64,000 nucleotides of DNA from Lutraria lutraria (GCA_964023205.1 OZ026833.1:34326366-34390365); one strand, 5' to 3'. Positions 15,001 through 25,087 are shown, numbered from the stretch's first letter. Numbers and translations: made by a program. The notes: a model not told the origin generated them from the sequence alone.

Positions 15001-18000
15001 CACGCATAAACGTGAATCATCAACAAAGGGAAGTAACCCAATAACGTAAAGGAAACGCACAAACAGAGCATCTAGGACAGCAAGCGAAGTGGTTATATGG
15101 TCATATATCCACGTACGGGTCTTACAATATTTTTTGAAAGCGTAAAACTTGTTCATTTTACAGTAATATGGAACTAATCAACCGAACACGTGCACAAATA
15201 CGTTTATACATATGTTCCGATTCTTGTCAGACAGTGTGCCGCGCGTGTGCAGTCGGTAGAGCGTCGGACATTGATAGCTTCGAGACAGACCTTTTGTTGC
15301 GGGTTCGAGGCCGGCCACGTGTCTTTTTTTTTGTTAGCGTTATACAGGCTACACACAACAAAGCGTTCCGCAATCGCTTGGCGTTTGTTTCTTGCAATTA
15401 AAAATGAAATAGAATTATGCCTTATCAGGAGACATCATCGTCGATTTACTAAGGGGTGTAACCTAGTTATGGGAAAGGGCCATAAAAAAGATGCAAATAG
15501 AAAATAACAGAACTCGACAAAAAGGCAGGAGAGCTACAGAAAGCTGAAAAGGGGATATTTAATAACAATTTGAAACAATGTTTGTGTATTTTTTACAGTC
15601 GAGAAAAACTGTGCAAAGGATTTTTGTGTCGTAAGCCGCAAATACATGTTTTAATCTTAAATGATCAGAAAAGAGTGTTGACCAATTGTATAATGAGCAG
15701 AAAAAAGACGATTGTAAACTATATAGAAGCATATTTTTTCCATGTGTTTAGACCCTTTTGCTTTCCTTAATTCGAAATTTTAAGCCGTTTATGGCTTTTG
15801 AACCCACTTCTATCAATTTCCTATACATATGTATACATGTATTTTAACTTATCAAGACGACAGGGTTTTTTTGCATCATTTTGCTGTCGACATGGTCGCA
15901 TCGGCATTCAAAAGATAGTGCTGTTTTCAGTGGAAATCGCATACGTGCAACAAAGCTCCTCGTCGAAAGGCAGGAGAACATTGTTTACCTGTTGAAGTAA
16001 GCACTTTTTAAGTTCGGATATGGATATTTAATATAAAAATCGACCAGACACTGTCAAAAATAAATGTTGTGACGTAATAATTGTATATATAAACACCATT
16101 CCTGCTGTCAATCACCAGAAGGAAATAGTTATCTGGTCGTATTTAGTGCAGTTCAGCATGAGTGGTTCGCATGCCTGTTGATTTAATGTTGGGAACTTTC
16201 CCTTATTATTAGGTTTAAATAGCATATGCAGTCAAAATTCGATTTTATGTAAAGTGCCTGTGGCAATAAATTTTTATCAGTATTAATTCATTCGTGTAAA
16301 ATATCAAATGATATATCGATACTCGGTCCTAACCGGTAGGTTTGCATGATTAATAGGCCTATTAAACACTCACGCTTTTCAGTTTCAGTAGTTGTTAGAT
16401 CAATTTCTCTAATTGTTTCATTTCGTGGAAACCATACTCTCCACCATGGTTGTGAATAACTTAATGATGCATTTATAGTATAGCTGCACGTTGACGTATT
16501 TCCATCATGTGCATGAGAAGCATACATCGAAGATTTAATGTTGCTGCTATGTCTTGAAAACTGAGCTTCCACCAGGTCTCCTAGAAAACAACAACAACAA
16601 CAACAAATTATTTAACAAATTAATGATATCTTAATTTATCGGTGTCGCTATAGATGATCGTTAAATGCGAAACCTAGGACGCTGTAAAGAATAAGTGTCC
16701 TATGGTTTTATCTAATTCGCTTTAACAGATAAGAGTAAGGAGATCTACAATAACTAAATTTCTGAATTGTAATATCTAGCTCACGATAAGCTTCGTTCTC
16801 TCCAGAAAAAAGTTTTACCCCCTGATCAATTGCCTGCCGTATACTCCTTATTGACGAAATATTGGGGGGGGGGGAGATCTTTCGTGGAAAATTGTATTTC
16901 ACATTTCCAAAATAAGTTTGATCGGTGTACTTTAGTATATAATGTGACTTTCATTTTTTTTTACGGGGACCATATCTAAACTTTAGCTACGAAATTCAAC
17001 CAGTATTGTAAATTAGTACAGAAAACCTTACAAATAATCTCAGAAGTACTTACTGTATTGACAAGCAGGCCCATACCAGGTTGAAGCACATCCTTGATTA
17101 CACTCTCCTGTAGTCGTGTCACAACTTGTCCCATCTTTACAATGACACATGAACTGACAATCACTTCCAAATGTATGTATTCCAGGTGTATTTACACTGC
17201 AGTCTGCGGCTAGAAGTTAACATAATAGTATTCTATAACGTTTTGTCTATAGGCTAGCGAATTAGAAGAAACTTATCGTTCGGCCGTAGTTTCCGTATAT
17301 CGGGTTGATAAAAACGGAAAACATGAAGATTTTTTAGACGGATTAATTATCTGAACAAATATTCAGCTTTGAATTAGCGACAGATACACACGCTTTGAAC
17401 TTATATCTAACATATCACGGAACATGAAAGTTTTCCTTTAAACCTAGTTATATGATACGTAGTGTTTGTGTAAAATTTAAAGTCACAGCCAGGGTCATGA
17501 TTTGCTGGTAATTATTTGGAAGATACTTAATAATTCGGCAATGGAGGCCAATGCACGTACAATATAATAAAAAAACAATATTTTAAGAAAAAATAAAGTA
17601 TCAACATTGAATGTTTCTGAGCGTGCCTCATGGATGTACGCATTCTGTAGCCATAATCTATACATAGACACTTTTAAACACTTCATATCAGTATCTTTGC
17701 AATTTTAGAGTAGAACAGATTTATGAAGAATTGATTGAGCAAAGGTGACTTAATTTACAGATTTGTCACGATCAACAACGATTGAAGGCACAGAAAAAAG
17801 TAAAACTCACTGCCGGAAGACAGTATCTTGCCTGTAAGGTCATTGGAGAATCTGGAGAAGTTTGAGAAAGAGGTAGAAAATCAGAAGAAATGGGCAGCTG
17901 TTGCATCGCATTAACATAATTATATTATCTATGATTATAACATATTAATATTTTAAGAATTAGAACAAATCATGTGTACGCTTTAATACAGTATATGTGT

Positions 18001-21000
18001 TTTTTTGTGAAACAGGGATATTATAATCTAATATATTAAGTGATATTAATCATAAATTTATTTTACATTTCAAGGATAAGTACCTGGTGGAAAAAGCAGT
18101 TGAGTAGTAAAATAATCTGCACCTAGAACTAATAGTGACCGAGCATTGCAGCCATGAAGGAAATAGGTGTTTCAGTAGTCTTAACAAATGGTGCTTATCA
18201 TAATGAACGGCAGCTTTTCCACCTTCTACCCATATTTGGTTTCTATTAACCAGTGATATACATTTTAAATGGAAATTTCTAATTTTACAGCTAGAGATTT
18301 TAGCGTGAATACATTGAATTAAAGGTTATTGAGTTAAACGTAAAATGTTTGAAAGGTGTTGCATTATGCTATTGTATCATTTTCCAGAACAACCGCTAGG
18401 CATTTTTAGTATTAAACATGTCAAACCTTGTAACCTTGCAAACACTTTATCTCTAGTCATGGGGAAATCTCGTATAATTTATACGGCCAACGTTGATATG
18501 GCTGTACTAATGCTTAAATATAATACATGTGTAAGGTGTTTTCCACCTTGTATAAATTGATGGTGCACTTTATTGTAGAAAGCATATTATTTCTGAATCA
18601 GCATGATAAGTTTTTCAGTACATATATTTGCTAAAAAGTCGGTTATATGTATGATATCATTAAATATTTTGTATTTATTATATGATCTATAAATAAACAT
18701 ATTTTAATTGGCTTAAAGCCTGGTCCATCATAAAGCATCAATGTCATATTTAACGGTGAAAATTGATATTTAATGGATATTTCGGAATTTCCAACTCAAA
18801 AATAGAACCATGTCAATATTCATCAACCGGAATTATAAGTCGTTATTTGCGATATATTCATCTTTCTTTATGATTGATATGATAGACATTTCTGTTTATC
18901 AAATAATGTATCAAATTTCGACATGAATCAGATTATTATCCTCAATGGTTTTAAATCAGACTTTTCATATAATAAAACAGTTGTTACACCTCAGTCAATA
19001 TGACATTCTGCCGGTCAATTTCACATCACATTTAATGGCTCACTAGTCAAAAACTGTATAATGCTTGATACATGGGCATAAATCAAAATAATGAAGACAA
19101 TTTTTCTTTTCAAGATTTAAAGAATACCACACAACACAGGAATGTACTTTAATGTTCTGATGGTGTGTCTTGATGTTGTTAAAAACGTTGCAAAATTTCA
19201 GCTTGATTGTGTTACTCGTTCAAAAGTTACATTAGAAAAACAGGCAAAAAATGTCCCGAGTGTAACACTTTTAGCGTGACATTTTTTCTTTACACATTTT
19301 CAATCTTTTATATTTTGTTCAGTTTTTGGGTAAGTAATCAATGGTTGTTCTTAATTTCATTGTACATGTGTTATATTTAAAATTTATTGCATTTTGTTCA
19401 AATATTTCAATAATAAGTATTATTTAGAAATCACCTTTCAAGTGCACATGTAAAATATTTTGCTCAAGGAAAAAATGGAAATTCAAATTGATGATATTGC
19501 TGTAAGTAAACTAATGCTTGGACAGAAAATGCAGTTTAACATATTGATAGGCATATTTGTCCATGTTGTTAAAAAAAAGGAAATGATCAAAAGAATCATT
19601 TGTTTTATAAGTTATACCATCTTGAATAAAGCTGATTGGAACTGTCCCGAGTGTATTATTTTGCATTTAGATAAGAATTTTTTTATCATTCTTTGAATTT
19701 GACATGTTTTTTCTCTATTTCTCAAACAGAAGCGTACCCACAAGCTCACAAAACTAAAACAAATTCATGTAGTGCAATTCATTAATTCATGTTTAAAAGA
19801 TTTGTTCAACATAGTTTGAAATAGTTTGAATGTGTTGAGAAATCATTTCTTTAATTTGATAAGTGGCAAAAGTAGTAAATATATGATAATGCAATATTAA
19901 TTGTTACAAGTTGACAAATCTACAGTTTTAAATGTTTTCTAATTCCTCCCCTCCCTCCAACAACATTTTCAACCAACAACGTATCAAACAGGACAGATGT
20001 TTGTGTATTTTTTTATTATCTTAAAAAACATAGAATGAATTGCAACACAATGATCATAGCACTTTCGTATTTGTATGCTAAAAGACTAAACAAATTTGTA
20101 CGGAGTGAAACCTTTACTTAGTATGTATATATATAAATTAATAATTCATGTTCAGTAACGCAATTGACTTACCAAATTGGAAATAGTTTTGATTTGTTCA
20201 AAAACAAATTCTTTTTTAATGAATTGCAAAATACATTCGACAGATGTTATTATAAATCCATTTTATGATACTCCTTATCATAACAGTTTCGTATATTTAC
20301 ATTACAGTTTTAGAATGTCCCCTGGTGTTGGTGTTGTCACCATTTAAAACTAAAACATTATCAAATAGATTATCTGTTTGTATTTTATAATAAAATAATT
20401 GAACAAATTGTATTACAATGAAACAAATTGTATAACAATAGATTAACAATATTGTCATTATCATAAGACCATATACAAAGAATATCTGTCCCGAGTGTAA
20501 CGGTAACAGAAGATATATACTAGTTTTGGGGACATTGTTAAGTTACCCAAGAATAGTACCAATTAGTTGAAAATTCACATATATCTTTGAATATACCTGA
20601 AAATTAATAAAATTAAATTAGCTAATTTGTATCAGCAGCAGTAAATGTTACATAAAAACTTTTTGAAGCGTATTTAAAAAAAATGAAGTTCAAAACGCCA
20701 TAAATATATATTTTTTGGAAAATTGTGGTTGTATGTATATTTTTTTGTATTAAAAAGTTGTTTCCATGATATCTGCTGAAAAAATCACAAATATGTGTTA
20801 TTATTTCCATAGTTTAATCCATAAGATTGTTTGAATTTTAAGGATTGCTATTGAAAATATAATATTTCTTTGATTAAAATGTTGTAAATTTGAAGAAGGC
20901 TTTAATCCTATACTTTAGCCATTGTCAATTTTTCACAATATAATAAATTTCCAACCTACTTTTGGCAATATTATGAACAAAAGTATCATTCTAAATTTGA

Positions 21001-24000
21001 CTCCCCATGTCACGCTTTGTCTTCATTATTTTGATTTATGCCCACATGTAATATAATATGGTAGGGATTAAAATTTATGTATACTTTTTGTAAAACATTT
21101 GTTAAAATTCTAATTGCCAAAATCATTCAAGCAGTATTATTCATCACAGAATGTATCCAAAAGAAATAGAACACCCAGGTTACCAACAGGGATGTATGTT
21201 GAGGAGAAGAATATCTAACCTGAGTTAGTAAATCTATAGAAATGACCATTAATTCGTGCACAAGAACTTGCATACATTGCCATTAATAATACCAATTTTG
21301 AATTATTCGAGTGAAGTCTGGGGTTTTGTTCAGGGTGATGCTATAGAAAAAGTACAGTTTCAGTCTATGAAAATAATACTTGGCGCAAAACACACTACAC
21401 ACAATGATGTTATTTATGGTGAATCCAGGAGAAGTAATTTACAAACAATGAGGTATTACAATATAATAAAATATTGGGTAAAACTGTTACCAAATAATTA
21501 AATATTGGGTAAAACTATTACATACTGATGGAAATAAATTTAATAAAAAGGTATATCTTATGTTAAAAACTGAAAGTGATGTAAATCCAGAAAAGAAAAA
21601 CTGGTGTACGTTGTTAAAACAATTATTAAGTAGACTTGGTCTATATCTCATCTCATAGACTTAATATTGAAAGTGGAAGGTGGGCACGACCAAATGCTAT
21701 CCCTATTTCAGACAGGAAGTACACAAGTTGTAATATTTTGGAAGACGAATATCATTTTGTTTTGGATAATATATTATGCAATTTATGTAATGAATTAAGA
21801 ATGCAATATCTTCCTAGACGTTATCGTTGTAGATCAAACATGCAGAAATTTGTAGAATTGTTAACATGTGGAAACCCAGTATTGATAAAAAAAATATATG
21901 TACTTTATGTACATCGATACATTGATATGGTTAGGATACTTATAGTGTATATACACGTAACTTTACTCCATCCTTTTGGTAATATATTCTTTTTCTAGTA
22001 CATAAAATAATGTACATCGATACATTGATATGGTTAGGATATTTATAGGGTATATACACTTAACTTTACGTCATCCTTTTTGTAATATATTCGTTTTGTA
22101 ATACATATGATTATATGCATCGATACATTGATATGGTTAGGATACTTATAGGGTATATACATATATCTTTACTTCATCCTTTTTGTAATATATTCGTTTT
22201 GTAATACATAAAATTATGTACATCAATACATTGATATGGTTAGGATACTTATTGGGTATTTACATGTAACTTTACGTCATCCTTTTTGTAATATATTCGT
22301 TTTGTAATACATATGATTATATACATCGATACATTGATATCCTAAGAGGATACTTATAGGGTGTATGAACCCACTCTTTGTAAAGTTACATTTGATACTT
22401 GTAATACTTATTATTATATACATTACTATGATTAGTATAGTTGTGTGTAATTGTATATTTAATATTTCTCTGTATACATACACACACCCAACACACGCAC
22501 GCATCTACACACACATACACCCCATACATACGCACATACATACATACATACATACATACATACATACATACATACATAGATACACATGTACTACAATTAT
22601 TTATATATTTATGTATAACTGAATATTTAGCTTGCACCCTTAATTATTGTAAGTGTAAATATGTTCTTGTTTAATAGTTGGGCAATATTTTCTGTCCACC
22701 GGCTAATTATTGTAATTTCGCTTTCGTATAAGAAAAAGCCATATGTGGAAATATACATTAAAACTCCATAATTATGTGGACTATAATTTAATAATAGTTC
22801 GGCTTGTTAAAAATCAACACACAATTTAAATACAGATTATCAGTAATTAAAGGAAATCATCATGCTTATCATCGTATTAGACAAGAATTGTATTATTTGA
22901 TTATGTTTAGTATAAATACAGCCATATATATGTTTATATCTTTCCAATTAAGTAACCGATACTAAATTAGTGTTTATCAACTGCATTTGCTAAATTGCTT
23001 AATAACAACCGCCATGCATACATGTATGCTTTTGTAAATATGTGACACTTGGGTCTATGACCTTCTGGTTAATTGAAAATAAAACTGTTCAAAAACTGTA
23101 CATTTACCAATATAGAGCTAAAAAGAACAGTGCCAATCGCCCTTTGCAGTGCATGACTCTCTGACTCTATAGATACAACGTGATACCCGATACATTACGA
23201 ATGTTTCGTTATAAGGAATATACAACATGTATTATGTGATTATGGATAGATAACTGATGTCAAGTTATAATGGATTTATAACTGATGCGGCGTGATGATG
23301 GATGAATAACGTCAGATGATCTAATTATAGTTGCAAAGATCGCCTTTTACAACAGTTTGTTTACTTACAGCTTATATTAGGTGACTCTTATTTGTCTCTA
23401 TACCTATATCTTAGTGGATCTCATTTCGTATTGAACAAGCAAATACAACCGTGTCGTTTTAGTTTCCGTCTAAAAACAGTACTGAAAGTACTGACGGAAG
23501 TTTAATTTGTGTAGGAAGATAAATATGTGCAATTTTCCAAATAAAATCAAATTGTATTTACTCGCTTATCAGACAAGCAAATTTATCCTCAACTTTGTTT
23601 TCGTGATTTCTATATTAAATAATCTGTCGATTATTCTGTGGTTATTGCTTCCATGGGCCCATTTCAACCAATATCACCGGTCACTTTACCTTCCCGCTCT
23701 CTTGCAATGCTTGGACTAACCAAGTCGCTGATAATCGGTATTTTATCAGTGGAAGATAAGCAGTTGCATATAACAGTAATGTTGAGTCCATGTTTGAACC
23801 ATGCAAATATGCTTAGCGTTTACGATGTCGGATCCAAGCATCGAACGAAAACCAATAGCAGAACATTTTAAAGTGCCAGAAAATAGGATACGCAGCACAA
23901 CAACACTTTGAGACAGACGCGCACTGTTTCGTTATTATACAGGCATAACAGCGGAGCACAACATTCAATTTGAATATTCAATACATGACTTTTCGCATGA

Positions 24001-25087
24001 GGTCACAAAAAATATTTGAAATATCTTAAGCTCCAACACGCATACCTGAGGAAATACCATGTGTATCATATAAATTCTCACACTAATTTAGTTTGGAGCT
24101 ATTTTCTGTGCGACAACTATGGCTGTTATTAGGTCGACGAACACTTTTTTCATACCGATGACATTGAATTGTAATTTCTGAGGAATTGCCCTTTCAAAAG
24201 CTACAGGCCTTATTAACTGTACATTGCGACCAAATTCCAATAATATTGAACATCGGTCGGAAGATAAAGGCTCACTATATTAAGGAGGTATTCGTATTGT
24301 CAAATATAGCACTAGCATAAATGTTCTCAGATAAAATATAATAAGTTACAAATGTCTATCTAGAATGAAATGCACCAAATACAATATTAAAGTTTATAGT
24401 ATCCATTTAACTTAAATGTTATTTTACGAGTTCAACTTGGAAGATGAGATTTAATATTTGAGTACTGAGTGGTGGTTAAAAGTTGAGCTCTCGTTCAGAG
24501 GTTATAAAACTTAAATCATTCCCTGACTCAAAACCCCATTGTTATCTGCTTATTGTAAGTCAAAAGTATGTTTGATGTATAAGTGAGTACACTGTTTATA
24601 TTTTATTTATCAATACTATTATATACTAAAGAGTACTATTTCAGCAGTTATCGAAATATATAATCGTTTCAATCTCGAGTTGTATAACGCTTGACCCTGG
24701 CCCCCGAGGTTATAACACTCGGGATAGACATTTAGCTCACAAGATCACATTGGAATGTTTCAGTAAACATCCACATCTTATGATGCCGACAGAAAACCAA
24801 ATACCAAATACAACATGTTATTCATTTTCTTGTTATATTTAACTTAGAATCAGAAAGGGGCATGACATAGTATTCGAGTGTGAACTCAAATAAGCAGCCT
24901 TCAATCCGCGGTATGGAAACCAGAATAAATAAAATAAAACATCATATAATTGACTCTCAATATGACCATATTCAACCATTATACTTTTGTTGGGATAAAC
25001 ATATTTACCAGAATGTTGTAAAAATCCAATCAAACATACGAACACTGAACACACTGTTGTTAAAACAGTGACTTTATTTTTCGCCAT
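1..25087 (-). CDS. Gene A: receptor-type tyrosine phosphatase with EGF and fucolectin-like modules (3' end off window)
   Basis: Spliced gene with 28 exons in the window (25009-25087 down to 1-32), coding about 1179 residues; the last part of D2 lies beyond base 1. Order by residue: signal peptide 1-26, EGF-like 27-78, FTP/F5-8C-like modules 79-227 and 228-358, four EGF-like modules 359-543, transmembrane exon 544-586, juxtamembrane 587-640 with YIYDEL, PTP D1 about 640-950, PTP-like D2 from about 990. D1 has WPD (Asp837), Cys869 and Arg875 of [10 protein letters not shown] and a QT-x-x-QY Q-loop, so it should remove phosphate from phosphotyrosine at the inner plasma membrane. D2 keeps Cys1168 and a C-x5-R but has WAP for WPD. 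Phases agree exon by exon with gene B. It has two EGF modules fewer than B. Ligand and pathway are not recognisable. Splice sites are predicted without transcript data; domain calls rest on motifs. Confidence 0.88.
523..668 (-). CDS. Gene A exon 27: D2 pseudo-WPD region
   Basis: Residues 1121-1168. [14 protein letters not shown] has WAP where D1 has WPD; ends LIVEC with Cys1168 of the C-x5-R. Phase 0 to 2. Confidence 0.88.
1116..1238 (-). CDS. Gene A exon 26: D2 core
   Basis: Residues 1080-1120. VGKYLPDNGTVELKPFRVSV: KYLP stands in the place of the YWP loop. 41 codons, phase 0-0. Confidence 0.87.
1897..2031 (-). CDS. Gene A exon 25: D2 core
   Basis: Residues 1035-1079. GFVITQTPLPNTAIDHCRLI corresponds to FI-x-AQGP-x-x-x-T-x-x-DFWRMI with the core residues degenerate. 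Differs from the gene C exon at only about 3 of 135 bases. Confidence 0.87.
2312..2385 (-). CDS. Gene A exon 24: D2 YINA exon
   Basis: Residues 1010-1034. EYRPRLGTS then STYINAIYIP, the D2 version of DYINASFI. Phase 1 to 0. Confidence 0.86.
2927..3059 (-). CDS. Gene A exon 23: D2 start (KNRF)
   Basis: Residues 966-1009. Ends [11 protein letters not shown], a clear PTP D2 start (KNRY-x-N-I-x-P). Phase 0 to 1. The exon is required to fit the phase of its neighbours and is conserved at 32806 and 63161. A plus-strand open frame over it is a shadow. Confidence 0.83.
3295..3444 (-). CDS. Gene A exon 22: D1 Q-loop end and D1-D2 linker
   Basis: Residues 916-965. [20 protein letters not shown] closes D1, followed by the linker DEFERQYKALIKID. 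Acceptor CTGCAG, phase 0-0. Confidence 0.87.
3883..4018 (-). CDS. Gene A exon 21: D1 P-loop
   Basis: Residues 870-915. [15 protein letters not shown] completes [10 protein letters not shown]: Arg875 is present and the usual Ala after Ser is Asn. Ends RVNMVQTK (Q-loop start). Confidence 0.9.
4254..4405 (-). CDS. Gene A exon 20: D1 WPD loop and catalytic Cys
   Basis: Residues 820-869. DIVHFTYKSWPDDGVP gives the general-acid Asp837; ends LVHC with the nucleophile Cys869, splitting the active-site motif at an intron (phase 2). Acceptor is AAG in both A and B. Confidence 0.9.
4960..5085 (-). CDS. Gene A exon 19: D1 YWP-loop region
   Basis: Residues 778-819. MTCIPYWAP replaces the usual KC-x-x-YWP; ends FSVRRFKVYLK, the strand before the WPD region. 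42 codons, phase 0-0. Confidence 0.84.
5513..5610 (-). CDS. Gene A exon 18: D1 FWRMIWE exon
   Basis: Residues 745-777. NEFWRMIWE and VIVMVT with EEERQ, matching the PTP motif DFWRMVWE..IVMLT..EE. Confidence 0.87.
6163..6199 (-). CDS. Gene A exon 17: D1 IAAQG exon
   Basis: Residues 733-744. GYQNDNEYIAAQ, continuing to GP in the next exon: the PTP motif YIAAQGP. Only 37 nt, identical length to B exon 20. Confidence 0.85.
6387..6463 (-). CDS. Gene A exon 16: D1 core
   Basis: Residues 707-732. Completes YPYDHCRVIL and ends [10 protein letters not shown], both hallmark PTP motifs (YDHSRV, DYINA). Confidence 0.88.
6619..6712 (-). CDS. Gene A exon 15: D1 phosphotyrosine-recognition loop
   Basis: Residues 676-706. 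KNMYTNIYP stands where PTPs have KNRY-x-D-I-x-P: the Arg of the loop is Met, while the Tyr that stacks on the substrate ring is kept (Tyr701). Confidence 0.85.
7069..7205 (-). CDS. Gene A exon 14: start of PTP D1
   Basis: Residues 630-675. DSVYYNTGLSS, then VKLTDLAAYVKQG and FWAQFK, the usual lead-in helix of an RPTP D1. Phase 1 to 0. Confidence 0.82.
7989..8033 (-). CDS. Gene A exon 13: tyrosine motif exon
   Basis: Residues 615-629, ending EDYIYDEL. B exon 16 ends EEYIYDEL although the start of the exon differs, so the two tyrosines (624, 626) look constrained. A possible SH2 or adaptor docking site. Confidence 0.78.
   Translation of the reverse strand, partial: QADSRPMKTIFMMS
8410..8492 (-). 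CDS. Gene A exon 12: juxtamembrane segment
   Basis: Residues 587-614, no recognisable domain. Phase 2 to 1, 83 nt as in B exon 15, but the sequence is poorly conserved between the two (KKPMETKLTSS against [10 protein letters not shown]). Confidence 0.75.
8837..8966 (-). CDS. Gene A exon 11: transmembrane segment
   Basis: Residues 544-586. An acidic stalk (TTDDEKSS) leads into a hydrophobic helix with AAVVLTAIVLVVLFVILW and then RRKQNK. Phase 1 to 2, 130 nt, the same length as B exon 14. Uses an AAG acceptor. Confidence 0.88.
9600..9731 (-). CDS. Gene A exon 10: EGF-like module 5
   Basis: Residues 500-543. KCRYKTYGAKC, CNHVDGMCKNC, GWRGDFC; matches B exon 13, the last module before the membrane. 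First residue is Lys rather than the usual Glu. Confidence 0.84.
9863..10000 (-). CDS. Gene A exon 9: EGF-like module 4
   Basis: Residues 454-499. ECQGGWYGFNC, CQDGCEQGYSGDRC; matches B exon 10. The following intron is only 131 bp, so the two modules that B has at this point are truly absent. Confidence 0.85.
10192..10329 (-). CDS. Gene A exon 8: EGF-like module 3
   Basis: Residues 408-453. ECDATKWGSSC, CPCDV and CSGDC; matches B exon 9. 46 codons, phase 1-1. Confidence 0.85.
10908..11054 (-). CDS. Gene A exon 7: EGF-like module 2
   Basis: Residues 359-407. ECPENRCGYDC to GRWTGINGKC; matches B exon 8, including the unusual CYCSSS-type insert before the last cysteines. Acceptor ATTCCAG, donor GTATATG. 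Confidence 0.85.
11197..11376 (-). CDS. Gene A exon 6: second half of FTP-type module 2
   Basis: Residues 299-358. Ends LRIEKNTGNYLIICELQVFG, the closing strand of the domain. Acceptor ATTGCAG, donor GTAAAC; phase 1-1, 60 codons. Confidence 0.82.
11674..11886 (-). CDS. Gene A exon 5: first half of FTP-type module 2
   Basis: Residues 228-298. Begins GRNFAFRK and carries NAVDG, a signature of F5-8C/FTP domains, and LDIDLGR. The upstream intron is only 312 bp and shows no equivalent of the short exon 5 proposed in gene B. Confidence 0.85.
12199..12438 (-). CDS. Gene A exon 4: second half of FTP-type module 1
   Basis: Residues 148-227. Contains [14 protein letters not shown] and [11 protein letters not shown], the terminal strands of an FTP-type domain. 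The acceptor CTACTGTAG is preceded by a run of 12 C (G12 on the plus strand) that serves as the pyrimidine tract. Confidence 0.85.
13906..14145 (+). mobile_element. tRNA-derived SINE, copy 1
   Basis: A-box-like TGGCGCAGTCGGT near 13975 and B-box GGTTCAAGGCC at 14033-14043, followed by a body shared with copy 2 (AAGCGTTCCGCAATCGCTT). About 240 bp, antisense to gene A. Too degenerate around the anticodon region to be a tRNA gene. Confidence 0.65.
15176..15414 (+). mobile_element. tRNA-derived SINE, copy 2
   Basis: Same order as copy 1: AATCAACCGAACACGT start, A-box-like GTGCAGTCGGT, canonical B-box GGTTCGAGGCC at 15302-15312, and the AAGCGTTCCGCAATCGCTT body. Small open frames here are incidental. 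Confidence 0.65.
16374..16580 (-). CDS. Gene A exon 3: first half of FTP-type module 1
   Basis: Residues 79-147. Shows HDGNTSTCS and PWWRVWFP, the pattern of fucolectin/F5-8C-like domains (DG, then C, then W-x-V-x-L/F). The His expected two residues after the Cys side of the sugar site is a Tyr here (CSYT). Phase 1-1. Confidence 0.82.
17054..17209 (-). CDS. Gene A exon 2: EGF-like module 1
   Basis: Residues 27-78. Cysteine-rich, with CHCKDG, GCAS and WYGPACQ; phase 1-1, 156 nt. Acceptor CTTCTAG, donor GTAAGT. Counterpart of B exon 2. Confidence 0.85.
19074..21043. mobile_element. Non-autonomous DNA transposon-like element with 27-bp TIRs
   Basis: Perfect 27-bp inverted repeats at 19074-19100 and 21017-21043, starting GGGCATAAATCAAAATAATG, flanked by the 4-bp direct repeat ACAT (19070-19073 and 21044-21047). 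The interior is AT-rich and repeats the phrase TGTCCCGAGTGTA at about 19252, 19642 and 20488. No transposase motif is visible; the longest frame (19460-19696) is short and lysine-rich, with nothing recognisable. Superfamily not assigned. Confidence 0.65.
21256..21998 (+). pseudogene. LINE (non-LTR retrotransposon) ORF2 C-terminal remnant in A intron 1
   Basis: Two pieces of one degenerate frame: ILNYSSEVWGF, GDAIEKVQ, IIKYWVKLL, then a stop and NPEKKNWCTLLKQLLS, then SSHRLNIESGRWARPN and EDEYHFVL. These phrases fit the region after the reverse transcriptase in mollusc LINE proteins known to me. Broken by stops, a short internal duplication near 21468-21520 and a probable deletion near 21640. 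Antisense to gene A. Confidence 0.6.
21905..22345. repeat. ~103-bp tandem repeat, about four copies
   Basis: Units start with ACATCGATACATTGATATGG at about 21910, 22013, 22115, 22219 and a partial at 22321; each contains GGTTAGGATA and TCATCCTTTTTGTAATATATTC. Lies directly after the LINE remnant. Confidence 0.75.
22390..23092 (+). repeat. Dispersed repeat module, copy 1
   Basis: Matches the reverse complement of 49178-49850, for example CTTTCGTATAAGAAAAAGCC and CTTGGGTCTATGACCTTCTG; ends TTGAAAATAAAACTGTTC. Follows the LINE remnant and may be its 3' untranslated tail. Includes the TACA microsatellite. Confidence 0.65.
22533..22578. repeat. (TACA)n microsatellite
   Basis: Uninterrupted tetranucleotide run of about 11 units, inside the dispersed repeat module. 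Confidence 0.9.
25009..25087 (-). CDS. Gene A exon 1: start codon and signal peptide
   Basis: Begins MAKNKVTVL, followed by a hydrophobic stretch with VFVCLIGF, 26 codons plus one nt (phase 1). The donor GTAAATATG matches gene B exon 1, which has the same 79-nt length. Secretion signal for a type I membrane protein; cleavage probably near the exon end. Confidence 0.85.

Larger units (their letters stand above)
12439..16373. other. Gene A intron 3 (3.9 kb)
   Basis: Separates the two halves of FTP-type module 1. Holds the C12 tract at its 3' end and two SINE copies. I see no coding exon in it. Confidence 0.6.
17210..25008. other. Gene A intron 1 (7.8 kb)
   Basis: Between signal peptide and EGF module 1. 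Contains a TIR element, a LINE remnant, tandem repeats and a repeat module. 17.2-19.0 kb and 23.1-25.0 kb show nothing I recognise. Confidence 0.6.

Noticed and set aside
15168..15507. Plus-strand open frames of 77 and 105 codons
   Set aside because: They run through a SINE copy; no protein features.
19460..19696. 78-codon frame inside the TIR element as a transposase
   Set aside because: Too short, and no catalytic or DNA-binding motif seen.
22500..22580. CRISPR-like or regular repeat array
   Set aside because: It is a simple TACA/CA microsatellite with no spacers.
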